A DNA stretch of 64,000 nucleotides, from assembly GCF_001683795.1 (NCBI RefSeq), contig NZ_LIGX01000014.1, forward strand, positions 18,974 through 82,973, written 5' to 3'. Positions within the stretch are counted from its first letter, which is position 1; every line of letters begins with the position of its first letter. Under the pieces are notes generated by a model. It worked only from the letters and a program-made list of their open reading frames with translations. It did no database searches and had not been told where the DNA came from. Shown piece after piece: positions 28,458 to 36,662 of this stretch. Source of the DNA: Neoakkermansia glycaniphila. GTDB lineage: Bacteria; Verrucomicrobiota; Verrucomicrobiia; Verrucomicrobiales; Akkermansiaceae. The position numbers were made by a program, and so were the translations under genes.

Positions 28458-28748
28458 ATGGCTGCCCGAACCGCAAAAAAACAGGACACCGCCGCACCGA
28501 GCTTCGAACAGGCGATAACACGCCTGCAGGAAATCCTCACCCTCCTAGACAATACCGACACGGAACTGGAACAGGCCATCGCCCTCTCGGAAGAAAGCAG
28601 CAAACTGATCAGATACTGCCGGGGCATCCTTGCAAACGCCGAACTCCGCATCAAAACGCTCGAAAACAACACCGGAGACCTCGCCTCTCCCAACCTCGAC
28701 GCATCGCCAGAACAACACGAAACCGATGATGAATTCTCCCTGCAATGA
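28458..28748 (+). CDS. xseB: Exodeoxyribonuclease VII small subunit XseB
   Basis: A 96-residue protein with the XseB core SFEQAITRLQEILTLLDN, then ELEQAIALSEESSKLIRYC, which forms a helical hairpin that binds the XseA catalytic subunit. The acidic C-terminal tail is longer than usual. xseA is not in the window. The dxs start lies inside its 3' end, and the xseB-dxs order is common in bacteria (often with ispA between, absent here). Confidence 0.88.
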   Translation: MAARTAKKQDTAAPSFEQAITRLQEILTLLDNTDTELEQAIALSEESSKLIRYCRGILANAELRIKTLENNTGDLASPNLDASPEQHETDDEFSLQ

Positions 28749-30618
28749 ATTGCCCCCCCTGCTCCGGGAAATCCATTCCCCGGCAGACGTCAAGGCATTG
28801 CCCTCTGACAAGCTCCCCGAGCTGGCTCAGGAAATCCGCTCCGTGCTGGTCGACACCCTCTCGAAAACAGGCGGCCACCTCGCCCCGAACCTTGGCGTCG
28901 TCGAACTGAGCATCGCGCTCCACTCCGTCTTCGACTCCCCGAAAGACAAAATCCTCTTCGACGTCTCGCACCAGTCCTACGTCCATAAAATGCTGACCGG
29001 CCGTGCGGACAAACTCCACACCATCCGCCAGTTCGAAGGCATCTCGGGCTTCATGAAACGCTCCGAATCCCCGCACGACGCCTTCGGCGCGGGCCATGCC
29101 GGAACCGCCCTCTCCGCCGCGCTGGGCATGGCCGCCGCTCGAGACCTCGACGGTGAAAACTACCATGTCGTCGCCGTCGCGGGAGACGGAGCCTTCACCT
29201 GCGGCACCACGCTCGAAGCCCTCAACAACGTCGCCCAGACCAGCAGACGCTTCATCACCATCCTCAACGACAACGAATGGTCCATCGACAAAAACGTCGG
29301 TGCGCTCGCCAAATACTTCGCCTCCCTCCAGGCCACGGAAACCTTCACATGGCTCCGCGACAAAACGGAAGGCTTCATCGAAAAACTGGCTGGCAGCGAA
29401 GTACGCTACCAGGCCCGCAAACTCGCCTCCACTGCACGGGGCATGATCTCGCCCGCCAGCCTCTTCGGCCAGTTCGGGCTCTCCTACTACGGCCCCGTGG
29501 ACGGCCACGACATCCCGAAGCTCATCAAACTGCTGCGTATCATCAAACGCCGCAACGAACCCACCCTCCTGCACATCATCACGGAAAAGGGCCGCGGCTA
29601 CCAGCCCGCCATCGACAACCCCAGCAAATTCCACGGTGTCGGCTGCTACAGCATCTCGGACGGATCCACGCAGAAAAACGCCACGCCCACCTACTCCGAA
29701 ATCTTTGCCCGCACCCTCACGGAAATGGCTGGAGACGACCCCAAAGTCACCGCCATCACCGCCGCCATGCCCACGGGCACCATGCTCAGCCTCTTCCGGG
29801 AAAAATACCCGAAACGCTTCTTCGACGTCGGCATTGCGGAAGAACACGCCGCCATCTTCGCGGCAGGCATGGCCTCGGAAGGCTACAAACCCTACCTCGC
29901 CGTCTACTCCACCTTCATGCAGCGCTGTATCGACATGATCCAGCACGACATCGCCCTGCAGGACCTTCCCGTGCGCCTCTGCATGGACCGCGCCGGCCTC
30001 TCCCCGGACGATGGCCCCACCCATCACGGACTCTTCGACATTGCCATGATGCGGGCCATCCCGAAACTCGTCATCATGCAACCCCGCGACGAAGCCGAAT
30101 TCTACAACATGCTCCACACCATGAACGCGTACAACGACGGCCCCACGGCCATCCGGTACCCACGCGGCACGGGCACGGGAGCAGCCATCCCCGCCCAGGC
30201 GGAACTCCTGCCCATCGGTCGCGCGGAAACCCTTCAGGACGGGACGGACATCGCCCTCTTCGCCCTCGGCAGCATGAACGGCCTCGCGGAACAGGCTGCG
30301 CGCCTCCTCGAAGCTCAAGGCTACAGCGTCGCCCTCATCAACGCCCGATTCGCCAAACCCGTCGACAAAAACAGCCTGCTCCGGTATGCACGCCGCTGCA
30401 AGATCCTCTGCACGCTCGAAGACCATGTCGTCTCCGGCGGCTTCGGATCAGCCGTCCTCGAAGCCCTGCACGACGAACCGGACACCTGCCCCGTCGAACT
30501 CATCGGCTGGCCCGACACCTTCATCGAACACGGCACCGCCGACCTCCTGCACCATAAATACGGCCTGACGCCGGAAGCCGTCGCCGACCGGATACAACAA
30601 CGCCTCCATCCGTCATGA
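28726..30618 (+). CDS. dxs: 1-deoxy-D-xylulose-5-phosphate synthase Dxs
   Basis: Dxs condenses pyruvate and glyceraldehyde-3-phosphate using thiamine diphosphate, opening the MEP isoprenoid pathway. Visible are HQSYVHKMLTGR, GAGHAGTALSAALGMA, the ThDP motif AGDGAFTCGTTLEALN, YYGPVDGHD, and in the second half GIAEEHAAIFAAGMAS and DDGPTHHGLFD. The start is ATGATG at 28726/28729, overlapping xseB; either ATG gives about 630 residues, the usual size. Its stop overlaps the next gene's ATG. No ispA is adjacent. Confidence 0.95.
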   Translation: MMNSPCNELPPLLREIHSPADVKALPSDKLPELAQEIRSVLVDTLSKTGGHLAPNLGVVELSIALHSVFDSPKDKILFDVSHQSYVHKMLTGRADKLHTIRQFEGISGFMKRSESPHDAFGAGHAGTALSAALGMAAARDLDGENYHVVAVAGDGAFTCGTTLEALNNVAQTSRRFITILNDNEWSIDKNVGALAKYFASLQATETFTWLRDKTEGFIEKLAGSEVRYQARKLASTARGMISPASLFGQFGLSYYGPVDGHDIPKLIKLLRIIKRRNEPTLLHIITEKGRGYQPAIDNPSKFHGVGCYSISDGSTQKNATPTYSEIFARTLTEMAGDDPKVTAITAAMPTGTMLSLFREKYPKRFFDVGIAEEHAAIFAAGMASEGYKPYLAVYSTFMQRCIDMIQHDIALQDLPVRLCMDRAGLSPDDGPTHHGLFDIAMMRAIPKLVIMQPRDEAEFYNMLHTMNAYNDGPTAIRYPRGTGTGAAIPAQAELLPIGRAETLQDGTDIALFALGSMNGLAEQAARLLEAQGYSVALINARFAKPVDKNSLLRYARRCKILCTLEDHVVSGGFGSAVLEALHDEPDTCPVELIGWPDTFIEHGTADLLHHKYGLTPEAVADRIQQRLHPS

Positions 30619-31379
30619 AACCCACCTTCCTCATCCTTCCCCTGCTCTCCTTCACCGGTGCCGCCCTTGCTCAGGGCAAACCCGCCGCAGCGGAACTGCC
30701 GCCAGCCCAAACGGAAGACAAAACCGTACCCGACGACATGCCCCAATGGATGGTAGGCTTCACGAACCTTCCCGAAAAGGAACGCATCAAATACCTTACC
30801 CTGTTCCAGCAGGCCAAAGACGACTTTTTCGCCAGAAACTGGTTCTCCTGCCTTGAAAAACTGGACAATGCGGAACAAATCTACAAAGGCAATCCCCACA
30901 TCCACACCCTCCGTGGCTCCTGCTACATGGAAATAGGCTCCTACGACACGGCCCTCGCGGAATACAACAAAGTGGAGGCCATCCAGCCGGACGACCTCAC
31001 CAACAAGGCCAACATCGCCACATTGGCCATGCTTCAGGGCAAATATGAAACCAGCATCAAACTCTTCCGTGAAATACTCGATGCACTCCCCGGCGACAGC
31101 AACCCGGAACTGCTCAACGTCCTGAAATTCAAAATATACGCCAGCCTCGTCAAAATGGGGAAGGATCAGGAAGCCGCCAAATATGCCGCCGAAGCAGACA
31201 TCCTCGAAGACTCGCCGCGGTTCTACTTCATGGAAGCAGTCCGCTACCTGCAGGATAAAAACATGAGCAAAGGCATCCAATCCATCCGCACTGCCGAAAA
31301 AATCTTCGGCTCCACCCCCATCTTCCAAACCTACCTTCGCATCGTGGAACAAATGAAGTTCCTTCCGACGGGAATCTAA
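30615..31379 (+). CDS. Secreted TPR-like protein
   Basis: A signal peptide (MKPTFLILPLLSFTGAALAQ) precedes about 230 residues of helical repeats. Tetratricopeptide-type signatures include GNPHIHTLRGSCYMEIGSYD followed by ALAEYNKVEAIQP, then NKANIATLAMLQGKYETSIK, and AAKYAAEADIL. It probably mediates protein contacts in the periplasm. The start overlaps the dxs stop (ATGA) and recO follows 14 bases later, so it sits in the middle of a housekeeping run. No enzymatic motif is seen. Confidence 0.75.
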   Translation: MKPTFLILPLLSFTGAALAQGKPAAAELPPAQTEDKTVPDDMPQWMVGFTNLPEKERIKYLTLFQQAKDDFFARNWFSCLEKLDNAEQIYKGNPHIHTLRGSCYMEIGSYDTALAEYNKVEAIQPDDLTNKANIATLAMLQGKYETSIKLFREILDALPGDSNPELLNVLKFKIYASLVKMGKDQEAAKYAAEADILEDSPRFYFMEAVRYLQDKNMSKGIQSIRTAEKIFGSTPIFQTYLRIVEQMKFLPTGI

Positions 31380-31393
31380 TTCCACCCGCACTC

Positions 31394-31930
31394 ATGCCGC
31401 AGGATACGGGAATCATCCTGAAAACCTACCCTCTCGGCGAAACGGGATTGATCGTCGTCTGGAGCACGGCAGACCACGGAATCATCCGCACGGCAGCCCG
31501 AACCGCCCTCAAGCCCGGCGGCGACTTTTTCGGGCGTCTCGACCTCTTCTTCGAAGCGGAACTCCTGTGGGAAACGTCCAAAACGGGAGACCTCGACCAC
31601 CTCAAAAGCGTCTCCCTGCTCAATCCCCGGCTCGCCCTGCGCCACTCCTTTCCGAAACTGAGACTGGCAGGCTACATGACCAAGCTCCTGCTCGCTACGG
31701 TCGAACCCCGCACGCCTATCCCCGAAATCCACCTCATGCTGCACCGGGCGCTGGCCTATCTGGAAACACGTACGGCCACCAGGCACATCATGCAGCACTT
31801 TGAAAAAAGACTCGCGGAAGAGCATGGCATGTACCGCCAGGGCATGCCCGCCATCGCCATCCTGCGCAGCCATTACCCACATGTGCCCGCCGACCGCGAC
31901 GCACTGTACGACACCCTCCCCCCGGCCTGA
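31394..31930 (+). CDS. recO: DNA repair protein RecO, short form
   Basis: The N-terminal half matches RecO's OB fold: GIILKTYPLGETGLIVVWS, then a region in which FFGRLDLFFEAELLW follows a Lys/Pro-rich turn. RecO loads RecA with RecR and anneals single strands. At 178 residues it is clearly shorter than the usual 230-250, and the C-terminal zinc-finger cysteines are absent. The helical part (HLMLHRALAYLETRT) is retained. Some phyla have this compact form. The call is from pattern only. Confidence 0.72.
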   Translation: MPQDTGIILKTYPLGETGLIVVWSTADHGIIRTAARTALKPGGDFFGRLDLFFEAELLWETSKTGDLDHLKSVSLLNPRLALRHSFPKLRLAGYMTKLLLATVEPRTPIPEIHLMLHRALAYLETRTATRHIMQHFEKRLAEEHGMYRQGMPAIAILRSHYPHVPADRDALYDTLPPA

Positions 31931-32185
31931 CGGGACTCCTCCTGCACTCCGTCAGACAAGGCAGCTCGCGCGGCAACCGCACACCAGGCATGACGTCTCA
32001 TCCTAATTTAGTTAGATTTTCATTAAAAGACTGAACATCAGAACGATATAAACAATATTTTACAACAATTCCAAAAATATAAAAAACAGCATTGAACAAC
32101 TCGGCTGGCTCGCGTGTTTAACCTTCATCAACATCATCACCCAGACGTTGTACCTTACTAATCAAAACCCAACCCATAATCTGAA
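31931..32185. other. AT-rich intergenic region
   Basis: No gene, RNA or convincing promoter is recognised between recO and the small AP2-like gene. The stretch 32000-32100 is strongly AT-rich, unlike the surrounding DNA, and probably carries the promoter of the small gene. Confidence 0.5.
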
Positions 32186-32422
32186 ATGTATACCAAAAAC
32201 ATCACACGTTTCACATATGCGACAACAGACTTCCAAGGCTGGCGCGTCTCCGTCCAACGCCACGGGAATCTGATCACCAAGTACTTCTCAGACCTGAAAC
32301 ACGGCTCCGAAGAAGCAGCTTTCGACAAAGCCAAGGAATACTTGGACAAGGTACTCAGCATCCTGAACGATAATGTACTGACCCTGCCGGAACGCGTCGA
32401 ACGCGCCCGCATGATCTCCTGA
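32186..32422 (+). CDS. Small AP2/ERF-like domain protein
   Basis: A 78-residue protein. FQGWRVSVQRHG followed by ITKYFSD and then a long amphipathic helix (EEAAFDKAKEYLDKVLSIL) resembles the three-stranded sheet plus helix of AP2/integrase N-terminal DNA-binding domains, where the GWRVSV and KYFSD strands contact DNA. No integrase or nuclease domain is attached, so it could be a stand-alone DNA-binding regulator. It is isolated between AT-rich DNA and the rplQ terminator. The fold call is from pattern alone. Confidence 0.65.
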   Translation: MYTKNITRFTYATTDFQGWRVSVQRHGNLITKYFSDLKHGSEEAAFDKAKEYLDKVLSILNDNVLTLPERVERARMIS

Positions 32423-32684
32423 GTCTTCCATGATCCAGCCAGCGGGAACGGCCCATTTTCGTTGACTGGATCATCGAATAGACACTCAACACCCCCAGCC
32501 CTTTGAAAATCCTGGCGGACTCCGCCGCAACACGCGGGATCGCACTCCGGCAATCCCGCTTCCGGCAACAGCCGGATACATTCATGACACGCCATGCCGG
32601 ATTGATGGGTACCCCGGCCCCGTTCAATCGGCAACTTGGCCATATCCGGCACATAGCCTGAAATCCGGGCTGTCCGCAAGACAC
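32423..32684. other. Intergenic region, inverted repeat only
   Basis: No gene is supported here; short frames on both strands lack family features. The only structure seen is the nine-base inverted repeat ATGATCCAG (32430-32438) and CTGGATCAT (32466-32474), with a 27-base loop and no T run. Confidence 0.4.
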
Positions 32685-32723
32685 AAAAAACCCGCCGCTC
32701 CTTTCGGGAACGGCGGGTTTTTT
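32685..32723 (-). terminator. Terminator after rplQ (bidirectional form)
   Basis: AAAAAACCCGCCG (32685-32697) pairs perfectly with CGGCGGGTTTTTT (32711-32723); flanking A and T runs allow termination from both strands. It is 20 bases from the rplQ stop. Confidence 0.92.
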
Positions 32724-32742
32724 CAATGAAAAGCAACAGGGC

Positions 32743-33147
32743 TTAGGCAGTCGCTTCCGTCGTGGCGGGAGCTTCAGGAGCCTTGATCTGCGGCATATCG
32801 ATGATTTCGATGATCGCCATGGGAGCCGAGTCCGTCAGGCGCTGTCCGAGCTTCACGATACGGCAGTAACCGCCTTGGCGGTCAGCACAGAGGCCGGCAA
32901 TTTCGTCGAACAGGCGCTTCACGCACTTGTCCTGATGGATGGTACCCGTCACAAGGCGGCGGGCATGAATATCACCGCGCTTGGCAAGCGTGATCAGCTT
33001 TTCGACATAGGGGCGAAGAGCCTTGGCCTTGGCAAGGGTCGTCGTAATGCGACCGTATGTGACCAGGCTGCAAGCCTGGTTGGCAAGAAGAGCCTTGCGG
33101 TGGGAAGCCTTGCGCTGAAGCTTGGATTTTTTTACTCCGTGTCTCAT
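32743..33147 (-). CDS. rplQ: Ribosomal protein L17
   Basis: A 134-residue L17: MRHGVKKSKLQRKASHRKAL, then LVTYGRITTTLAKAKALRP, GDIHARRLV, FDEIAGLCADRQGGYCRI and LGQRLTDSAPMAIIEI. The C-terminal tail is Ala/Pro/Thr-rich, as is common. It lies 36 bases after rpoA and is terminated by a strong stem-loop. The usual rpoA-rplQ order is kept. Confidence 0.97.
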   Translation of the reverse strand: MRHGVKKSKLQRKASHRKALLANQACSLVTYGRITTTLAKAKALRPYVEKLITLAKRGDIHARRLVTGTIHQDKCVKRLFDEIAGLCADRQGGYCRIVKLGQRLTDSAPMAIIEIIDMPQIKAPEAPATTEATA

Positions 33148-33183
33148 GGTATTCTATTCTGTTTGATGTATATATTGTTGAAA

Positions 33184-34311
33184 TTAAACCTCGTCGTCGT
33201 CGTAGGCTTCGATATTGTGGGAAATCAGGGCGTGAATGTCCGCAGCGCGCACATCGTCGGATTCCGCACGCATCTTCGGAGCCGGGGCCGGTCCGGAAAG
33301 AAGCTTCGGATCGAACTGCATGCCGAGGGAAAGGCCATGCTGCACGAGCTTGTCCTTGATTTCGTTGAGGGACTTCTTGCCGAAATTGCGGTACTTGAGC
33401 ATTTCGCTTTCCGTCTTCATGGCGAGCTGGCCGACCGTCGTGATGTTGGCGTTGTTGAGACAGTTCGCGGCGCGGACGGAAAGTTCGATTTCGTTCACGC
33501 TCATGTTGAGGAGTTTACGCAGCTGTGCGGTATTGCCGTCCTGGGAATCCGAAGAAGCCTGTTCGAACGTCACCTGGCGTTCATCGCTTTCGACGAACAC
33601 ATCGAGATGGTGGCGAAGGATGGCAGAAGCCTGAAGCATTGCGTCGTTCGGAGAAATGCGACCGTCTGTCCACACTTCCATGATCAGCTTGTCGTATTCT
33701 GTCATCTGGCCGACACGGGCGTTTTCGACGCCGTACTTCACACGGACAACTGGGGAGAAAATGGAGTCGATCGGGATCACTCCGATCGGGCGATCCTTCA
33801 CCTTGTTTTCTTCACTGGTGTGGAAACCGCGGCCCACGTTGACTTCGAAATCGCAGTCGAGAATCGTGTTCTGGTCGAGCGTGCAGATCACCTGATCCTT
33901 ATTGACCACTTCATACATCGTATCTTCCTGAATGTCTCCGGCAGTCACAACGCCCTGCTTCGTAACACGAAGGGACAGGGTGCGGGGCTCCTTGCCATGG
34001 TGGACGAACTTGACCTTCTTGAGGTTCAGGACGATTTCCGTCACATCTTCCACCACGCCCGGAAGGGAGGTGAACTCGTGCTGCGCACCGGCGATGCGGA
34101 CGGAGGTAATGGCAGCGCCTTCAAGGGAGCTGAGGAGGACGCGGCGCAGGGAATTGCCCAGCGTATGACCGAAACCCGTTTCGATCGGTTCTGCGACGAA
34201 CGTGACATGGTTCGGGTTGGCGGGATCTTCGATGCGTTCAAGACGGCTAGGGATCTCGAAGCGGGCCAATTGAATGGCGTCCTTGGTGTCTTTCTTTTCT
34301 GTTTCCGACAT
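33184..34311 (-). CDS. rpoA: RNA polymerase alpha subunit
   Basis: A 375-residue RpoA. The N-terminal dimerisation and assembly domain includes ETGFGHTLGNSLRRVLL and the second-half strands near TILDCDFEVNVGRG. The C-terminal DNA- and regulator-binding domain has MSVNEIELSVRAANCL and KYRNFGKKSLNEIKDKL. About 45 residues follow that domain, a somewhat long acidic tail. In most bacteria rpsM, rpsK and rpsD sit directly upstream; here the neighbour is a sulfatase gene and a clear sigma70 promoter lies in between. Confidence 0.98.
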   Translation of the reverse strand: MSETEKKDTKDAIQLARFEIPSRLERIEDPANPNHVTFVAEPIETGFGHTLGNSLRRVLLSSLEGAAITSVRIAGAQHEFTSLPGVVEDVTEIVLNLKKVKFVHHGKEPRTLSLRVTKQGVVTAGDIQEDTMYEVVNKDQVICTLDQNTILDCDFEVNVGRGFHTSEENKVKDRPIGVIPIDSIFSPVVRVKYGVENARVGQMTEYDKLIMEVWTDGRISPNDAMLQASAILRHHLDVFVESDERQVTFEQASSDSQDGNTAQLRKLLNMSVNEIELSVRAANCLNNANITTVGQLAMKTESEMLKYRNFGKKSLNEIKDKLVQHGLSLGMQFDPKLLSGPAPAPKMRAESDDVRAADIHALISHNIEAYDDDEV

Positions 34312-34407
34312 GGTATGTGAGTGACCGGGTTCCCCTTCGAGCGAGCTCTCATTTCCAAAGAAATCCGAAGGACCGACGGCCGGGTTTTAATGACTCGCGC
34401 GGCAGCG

Positions 34408-34436
34408 ACTATACACGGCGCAAAAGAAAAATCCAA
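34408..34436 (-). promoter_or_regulatory. Sigma70 promoter of rpoA-rplQ
   Basis: On the minus strand TTGGAT (34431-34436), a 17-base spacer and TATAGT (34408-34413), giving a leader of about 90 bases before rpoA. Confidence 0.65.
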
Positions 34437-34450
34437 CTCTTTTTGCAAAA

Positions 34451-34511
34451 TGACGCGAAATTTCTCTCCAGCGCCCCATTCATGGGGATTTTCAAGAGAA
34501 ATTTCGCTTCA
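34451..34511 (-). terminator. Long nested stem-loop downstream of the sulfatase gene
   Basis: GCGAAATTTCTCT (34455-34467) pairs with AGAGAAATTTCGC (34495-34507), extending by TGA/TCA around one mismatch, with an inner CCCCAT/ATGGGG hairpin. T runs occur on both sides. It probably ends sulfatase transcription before the rpoA promoter. Confidence 0.6.
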
Positions 34512-34548
34512 TTTTTCACCCGGTTTTCATCCGGTGCACACCTGCCTC

Positions 34549-36549
34549 TCACCCCTCTTTGTTCAGAGGCACCAACTCCTCGCCGCCCGGATCGCGGTAC
34601 AAATGGAACCCGGTCCCCTTCGTACAGGAAACGGTCACCCGGTGATAACCGGCCTGCAGAAGAATACCGCGCTTGCCGCTCTTCCGGGCATCGCCTTCCG
34701 TCGTACCTTCCGCCATGGACGAAGTCGCTTCCGACTTGCCGTCATAATTGAAATCGGCGTCGACCAACTGCATATCCCACAACCGTACGAAGCCCCGGGC
34801 ATCCTTGCCGTCGAGACGGAGGCGGAACTTATATTCGCCATCCTCCGGAATATGAATATAAAACACATGGTTTTCCCCGCGAGCATCGACCGACAGCTCA
34901 TCCTTTCCGGGAACAGCGACGGAAGGCACCGGCACACTGTCATAGGGGCGTTCCGCGCAACGCCCCCGGGTCGGATGGCAGTAATCGTAAATCCGGCGCA
35001 TGCGGAGCACCTGCTCGTGCATTTGCCGCTGCATTTTGCTGCCTTCGGCCGTATCGGCCAGATTGCGGCGTTCACCCGGATCCTTCAGTGTATCATAAAT
35101 CTCGAAAGCATCCTCGTGGCTCTGAATATTCGAGCGAACGCCCTTGTATTTACCCAAGTAGATACACTGCATCTCACCCCGTTCTGCACGGCGACGCTGC
35201 GGGGCGAAATCCGCATATCCAGGAGTTTTCAGCCTGGATGCGGACTTTTTGGCGCAATATTCGATATAGACCGGGCTTGCAGCCTGCTTCCCCTTCCCGG
35301 TGAGAGTCGGCAGCAGAGATACTCCATCGCAGCGCCAGGGCGCGCTTCGCCCCGCCATATTCGAAAATGTAGCCATCCAGTCCTGGAACTGGCACGGCAA
35401 ATCGCTGCTTTTGCCAGAAGGAATCCTGCCGGGCCAGCGCACGATCGTCGGCACGCGGCAGCCGCCTTCCCAAATATCCTGCTTAACGCCGTCGAACGGA
35501 CCGTAATTCCGAAAGAACTGCGGATTCTGACCTCCTTCGTCATGCGGACCGTTGTCGGATGTAAACACGATGACCGTATTCCTGTCGATGCCGAGATCCT
35601 TCAGCAATTGAACCAAATCGCCGATGCCATCATCCACACGCGCCACCATCGTGGCATACCGTTTTTCCGCCATCGGCCAGTCCTTCTTGGCGTAACGGGG
35701 ATAAATCCATGAATTGATCTTACCCTGCGCCGTATTGATCAAACGATGCGGTTCGCCGAGCCACTGCATGCCGCCCCGAAGGCCGCCACCTGCAGGATAA
35801 GGCCCTGTCGGAATTTCCAGTTCCGAATGGGGAGCGATATAGGTCAAGGCCAGAAAAAAGGGCTTTGCAGGATCCTGCCGATGCGTGTCGACTATCCATT
35901 TCTTGGCGCGCGCCGTCAGCAAATCCGTCGAATAGGCCTTGTCGCACTGGCCTGTAATCAGAGTTTCTCCATCCCAAATACCGTTAACCTTCGATTTGAC
36001 CTGCGGAGCAGCCTTATCCTCCTTGGGATAATGCTTGTGCCCCGTCACATGATCCAGATATCCGAAATAGTAATCGAACCCCCTCTTTGTCGGATAGGCG
36101 GAAGAAGTCGCAGGAGATCCCTGCATCTCTTGCCCTCCGGCAAGCCCCCACTTGCCGATCATCGCCGTCGCATATCCTGCTTCCTTCAAAACAGTAGCCA
36201 GCGTATGATTATTCTCGAGCGGCATATCGAACGAACGGTCCCTGATGACCTTGGCATGCCCCTGATGGACTCCGGAAAACAGGGAAGCCCGTGCGGGGGC
36301 GCATACGGGACAGGATGTATAATGGCGCTTCAGAAGCATCCCCTCATTCGCCAGCTTGTCAAGATTGGGATTCTGCATGGCAGGAAGTCCCTTCTTCAAA
36401 CGGTCGTTCTGGTAGATGCCCAGATCGCCCCAGCCCATGTCATCCACCAGTACCAAAATGATATTCGGTTTTTGCGATTCGGCGGCGAAACAGCAACAGG
36501 CAATTGACAAAAAACACCACAACAAACAGCAAAAATCTCGTATCTTCAT
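34549..36549 (-). CDS. Secreted type I sulfatase with C-terminal carbohydrate-type module
   Basis: A signal peptide (residues 1-23) precedes an arylsulfatase-type core: metal aspartates D36/D37 in LVLVDDMGWGDLG, and the formylglycine motif CAPAR at 83-87, so maturation by an anaerobic or aerobic sulfatase-maturating enzyme is expected. GKWGLAGG and FTSDNGPHDEGG match later metal and substrate sites. The last 130 residues are beta-rich (GEYKFRLRLDGKDARGF) and resemble a PA14-like binding module. Such enzymes remove sulfate from mucin or glycosaminoglycans in gut Verrucomicrobiota. Specificity cannot be read. Confidence 0.93.
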   Translation of the reverse strand: MKIRDFCCLLWCFLSIACCCFAAESQKPNIILVLVDDMGWGDLGIYQNDRLKKGLPAMQNPNLDKLANEGMLLKRHYTSCPVCAPARASLFSGVHQGHAKVIRDRSFDMPLENNHTLATVLKEAGYATAMIGKWGLAGGQEMQGSPATSSAYPTKRGFDYYFGYLDHVTGHKHYPKEDKAAPQVKSKVNGIWDGETLITGQCDKAYSTDLLTARAKKWIVDTHRQDPAKPFFLALTYIAPHSELEIPTGPYPAGGGLRGGMQWLGEPHRLINTAQGKINSWIYPRYAKKDWPMAEKRYATMVARVDDGIGDLVQLLKDLGIDRNTVIVFTSDNGPHDEGGQNPQFFRNYGPFDGVKQDIWEGGCRVPTIVRWPGRIPSGKSSDLPCQFQDWMATFSNMAGRSAPWRCDGVSLLPTLTGKGKQAASPVYIEYCAKKSASRLKTPGYADFAPQRRRAERGEMQCIYLGKYKGVRSNIQSHEDAFEIYDTLKDPGERRNLADTAEGSKMQRQMHEQVLRMRRIYDYCHPTRGRCAERPYDSVPVPSVAVPGKDELSVDARGENHVFYIHIPEDGEYKFRLRLDGKDARGFVRLWDMQLVDADFNYDGKSEATSSMAEGTTEGDARKSGKRGILLQAGYHRVTVSCTKGTGFHLYRDPGGEELVPLNKEG

Positions 36550-36595
36550 CTTTATTAATACGTGAAAAACAATACACTTCTTTCATCTCCTCATC

Positions 36596-36640
36596 AAAAA
36601 AAAAATGACAACCCCGGTTTTCCGATGAAAACCGGGGTTG
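36596..36640 (-). terminator. Terminator after the tail-specific protease gene
   Basis: CAACCCCGGTTTTC pairs perfectly with GAAAACCGGGGTTG (36609-36640, four-base loop), followed on the minus strand by a ten-T run. It is about 20 bases beyond the stop. Confidence 0.93.
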
Positions 36641-36662
36641 ATTCAATAAACGGGAGAGGCCC

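Noticed and set aside
28651..30426. 591-codon minus-strand frame over dxs
   Set aside because: It has no family features and lies entirely opposite dxs, whose product is clear; it results from C-ending codons leaving few antisense stops.
32158..32736. 192-codon minus-strand frame near the rplQ terminator
   Set aside because: It runs across the rplQ terminator and the AP2-like gene and has no recognisable features.
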